A DNA stretch of 64,000 bases from Myxococcus stipitatus (GTDB lineage Bacteria; Myxococcota; Myxococcia; Myxococcales; Myxococcaceae): positions 7,502,001-7,566,000 of the forward strand of contig NZ_CP102770.1 of the NCBI RefSeq assembly GCF_038561935.1, written 5' to 3'. The position numbers were made by a program, and so were the translations under genes. Each line of letters opens with the position of its first letter. Within the stretch, counting starts at the first letter, position 1. Below, one piece after another: positions 62,207 through 64,000 of the stretch. Below the pieces are notes generated by a model, which was not told the DNA's origin, ran no database searches, and saw only the letters and a program-made list of their open reading frames with translations.

Positions 62207-64000
62207 ATGTCGCAGGGTTATTTCCGCCGCCGCCTCACCCAGGCGCTGGTGCTGGTGGGAGCGCTGGGCGCTTCCTCCGCCGTCGCGGTCGTGCAGGACG
62301 CGAGCGGCCCGCGCAACCACGATGCCCGCATCGCCCGCAACCTCGGCATGAAGAAGGCACTGAGCGCGGTGCAGAAGGACCGTGAGGCCGCGCTGCGCCG
62401 CGGCGTGCCCGAGCTGCGCGTGGAGACGGACGCCTCCACGGGCCTGGTCCGCTCGCTCGTCAACCCGGTGGGCGCGCTCACGGCGCCCAGCAGCGGCGAC
62501 GCGCTCGCCATCGGCTTCTCCTTCCTCCAGGCGCAGCGGGAGCTGCTGGGCCTGGAGCTGACGGACCTGGCGAACCTGGAGGTCACCGACCGCGTCTACT
62601 CGCGGCAGAGCGGTGTCACCCACCTGTACCTGCGCCAGACGCACCAGGGCCTGCCGCTCTACAACGGCCAGCTGCAAATCAACGTGGACGGAAAGGGCCG
62701 CGTGCTCAGCGTGCACAGCGACTTCATGCCCTCGCTCGCGCGCGCCGTCGCGAGCATCCAGCCGCGCCTGGACGCCGCCGCCGCCGTCTCCGGCGCCGCG
62801 CGCCACCTGGGCCTGAAGCCGCTGACGGCGCCTCGCGCGCTGGAGAAGGACTCCGGCCCGCGCCAGCAGACCCGCGTCGAGCCGTCCGGCGTGTCGCTGG
62901 AGCCCATCGACGCGAAGCTCGCGCTGCTGCCCGTCTCCCCGGGCGAGGTCCGGCTGGTGTGGAACTTCCAGGTCCACATGCCGGACCAGGAGCACGTCTA
63001 TGACATGACGGTGGACGCCACCACGGGGGAGGTCTGGACGCGCTTCGACTGGGTCGCCTCGGATGCCTACTCCGTCTACCGCCGCCCCATCGAGAGCCCC
63101 AACCACACCACGCCCCTGCCGCCCATGGACGCGCGGGTGAGCCTGCTCAACCCCGCCAACCTGACGGCGTCGCCCTTCGCCTGGCATGACACGAACGGCG
63201 CCCCGGGGGCCGAGTACACCATCCACCGGGGCAACAACGTCCACGCGTACGAGGACTCGGACGCCAACAACCTGCCGCCGACGACGGAGCCCAACTGCGG
63301 CACGTCGCTCACGTGCAGCTACCTGCTGAACCTGGCCAACGCGCCCAGCACGTACCGCGACGCGGCCGTCACGAACCTCTTCTACTGGAACAACATCATC
63401 CACGACATCCAGTACCAGTACGGCTTCGACGAGGCGGCCGGCAACTTCCAGGTCAACAACTACGGCCACCCGGGCCTGGGCAACGACGACGTGCGCGCCG
63501 AGGCGCAGGACGGCACGAGCGTCAACAACGCCAACTTCTACACGCCGCCGGACGGCCAGCGTCCGCGCATGCAGATGTACCGGTGGACCACCACCGTCCC
63601 CAACCGCGACGGTGACCTGGACAGCGGCATCATCGTCCACGAGGCCGGGCACGGCATCTCCAACCGCCTGGTCGGCGGCCCCAGCAACGTGTCCTGCCTC
63701 AACAACAACCAGGCGCCGGGCGAGGGCATCAGCGACCTGCTGTCGCTCATCTACACCGCGAAGGCCACGGACACCGGCCCCCAGGGGCGCGGCATGGGCA
63801 CGTACGCGCTGGGACAGCCCACGACGGGCCTGGGCATCCGCGGGCAGCGCTACAGCACCAGCCCGACGGTCAACACGTGGACGTACGCCAGCATCAACGG
63901 CATGGCCATCCCCCACGGCGTGGGCTCCGTGTTCGCGCAAGGCATGTGGGAGGCGTACTGGGCCCTGGTGGACCGCTGGGGCTTCGACAACAACCTCTAC
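62207..64000 (+). CDS. Fungalysin-type (M36) metalloprotease, 3'-truncated by window end
   Basis: First 598 codons; the gene continues past 64000. ATG with AGGAG six bases upstream; signal peptide MSQGYFRRRLTQALVLVGAL. A long FTP-type propeptide (about 40-260) inhibits and folds the enzyme. The catalytic domain has the zinc site HEAGH (His478, Glu479, His482) in IIVHEAGHGISNRL, and the third ligand Glu in GEGISDLL. Follows the S8 protease on the same strand, 203 bp apart, so the two proteases form a secreted hydrolase cluster. Confidence 0.92.
   Translation, partial: MSQGYFRRRLTQALVLVGALGASSAVAVVQDASGPRNHDARIARNLGMKKALSAVQKDREAALRRGVPELRVETDASTGLVRSLVNPVGALTAPSSGDALAIGFSFLQAQRELLGLELTDLANLEVTDRVYSRQSGVTHLYLRQTHQGLPLYNGQLQINVDGKGRVLSVHSDFMPSLARAVASIQPRLDAAAAVSGAARHLGLKPLTAPRALEKDSGPRQQTRVEPSGVSLEPIDAKLALLPVSPGEVRLVWNFQVHMPDQEHVYDMTVDATTGEVWTRFDWVASDAYSVYRRPIESPNHTTPLPPMDARVSLLNPANLTASPFAWHDTNGAPGAEYTIHRGNNVHAYEDSDANNLPPTTEPNCGTSLTCSYLLNLANAPSTYRDAAVTNLFYWNNIIHDIQYQYGFDEAAGNFQVNNYGHPGLGNDDVRAEAQDGTSVNNANFYTPPDGQRPRMQMYRWTTTVPNRDGDLDSGIIVHEAGHGISNRLVGGPSNVSCLNNNQAPGEGISDLLSLIYTAKATDTGPQGRGMGTYALGQPTTGLGIRGQRYSTSPTVNTWTYASINGMAIPHGVGSVFAQGMWEAYWALVDRWGFDNNLY

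Overview
The base composition (about 68-70% G+C with strong third-position G/C), the many lipoproteins, the small Cys-rich secreted proteins, a DUSAM-family protein, NtrC-type regulators and extracellular hydrolases all point to a myxobacterium of the Myxococcaceae (Myxococcus or a close relative). This placement is by inspection only. An ethylene-forming enzyme at the left edge would fit Myxococcus stipitatus, where I recall such homologues being noted, but I cannot verify this.

Layout. 1-4330: ethylene-forming enzyme, then a YdcF/NAD kinase pair divergent from RarA. 4334-8490: a sensor kinase and NtrC-type regulator operon behind a good sigma-54 promoter, and a diguanylate cyclase. 8623-12044: a sugar or lipid-linked glycan group (GT2, ChbG/YdjC deacetylase, methyltransferase, PIG-V-like mannosyltransferase). 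12129-15658: FadI-FadJ beta-oxidation pair. 15853-17361: secreted protein. 17584-25027: hemE overlapping an alpha-amylase lipoprotein, a beta-barrel protein and an isoamylase-type lipoprotein. 25159-33406: the divergent ABC importer (MalK-like ATPase, a binding protein fused to a permease, MalG-like permease) followed by a 1377-residue repeat lipoprotein. Together these look like a starch/maltodextrin degradation and uptake locus.

33548-37096 is an accessory patch: tRNA-Val, tRNA-Asp, a decayed tyrosine integrase, a DUSAM protein coupled to a toxin-like lipoprotein, a frameshifted Cys-rich ORF, an IS21-type remnant and a small Cys-rich lipoprotein. 37348-38850 is a TetR regulator divergent from a fatty-acid desaturase, with four operator-like repeats at an exact 15-bp period between them. 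38874-41859 is a small redox-like group (beta-propeller, HTH regulator, DUF899 thioredoxin-like protein, CPLC membrane protein). 41927-46507 holds a TPR lipoprotein, a LytTR/LytS two-component pair and a SurA-like secreted protein. 47248-50063 has a standalone HsdR-N-type nuclease-like protein and secreted proteins. From 50222 to the right edge secreted proteins dominate: LamG-like, TPR, amidohydrolase lipoprotein, ricin-type lectin, LysR with a divergent haloalkane-dehalogenase-like lipoprotein, a subtilase with four NBR1-like Ig domains, and a fungalysin (M36) cut by the window end.

Function calls rest on reading motifs by eye; no search was run. Long open frames antisense to real genes are common at this G+C and are omitted.
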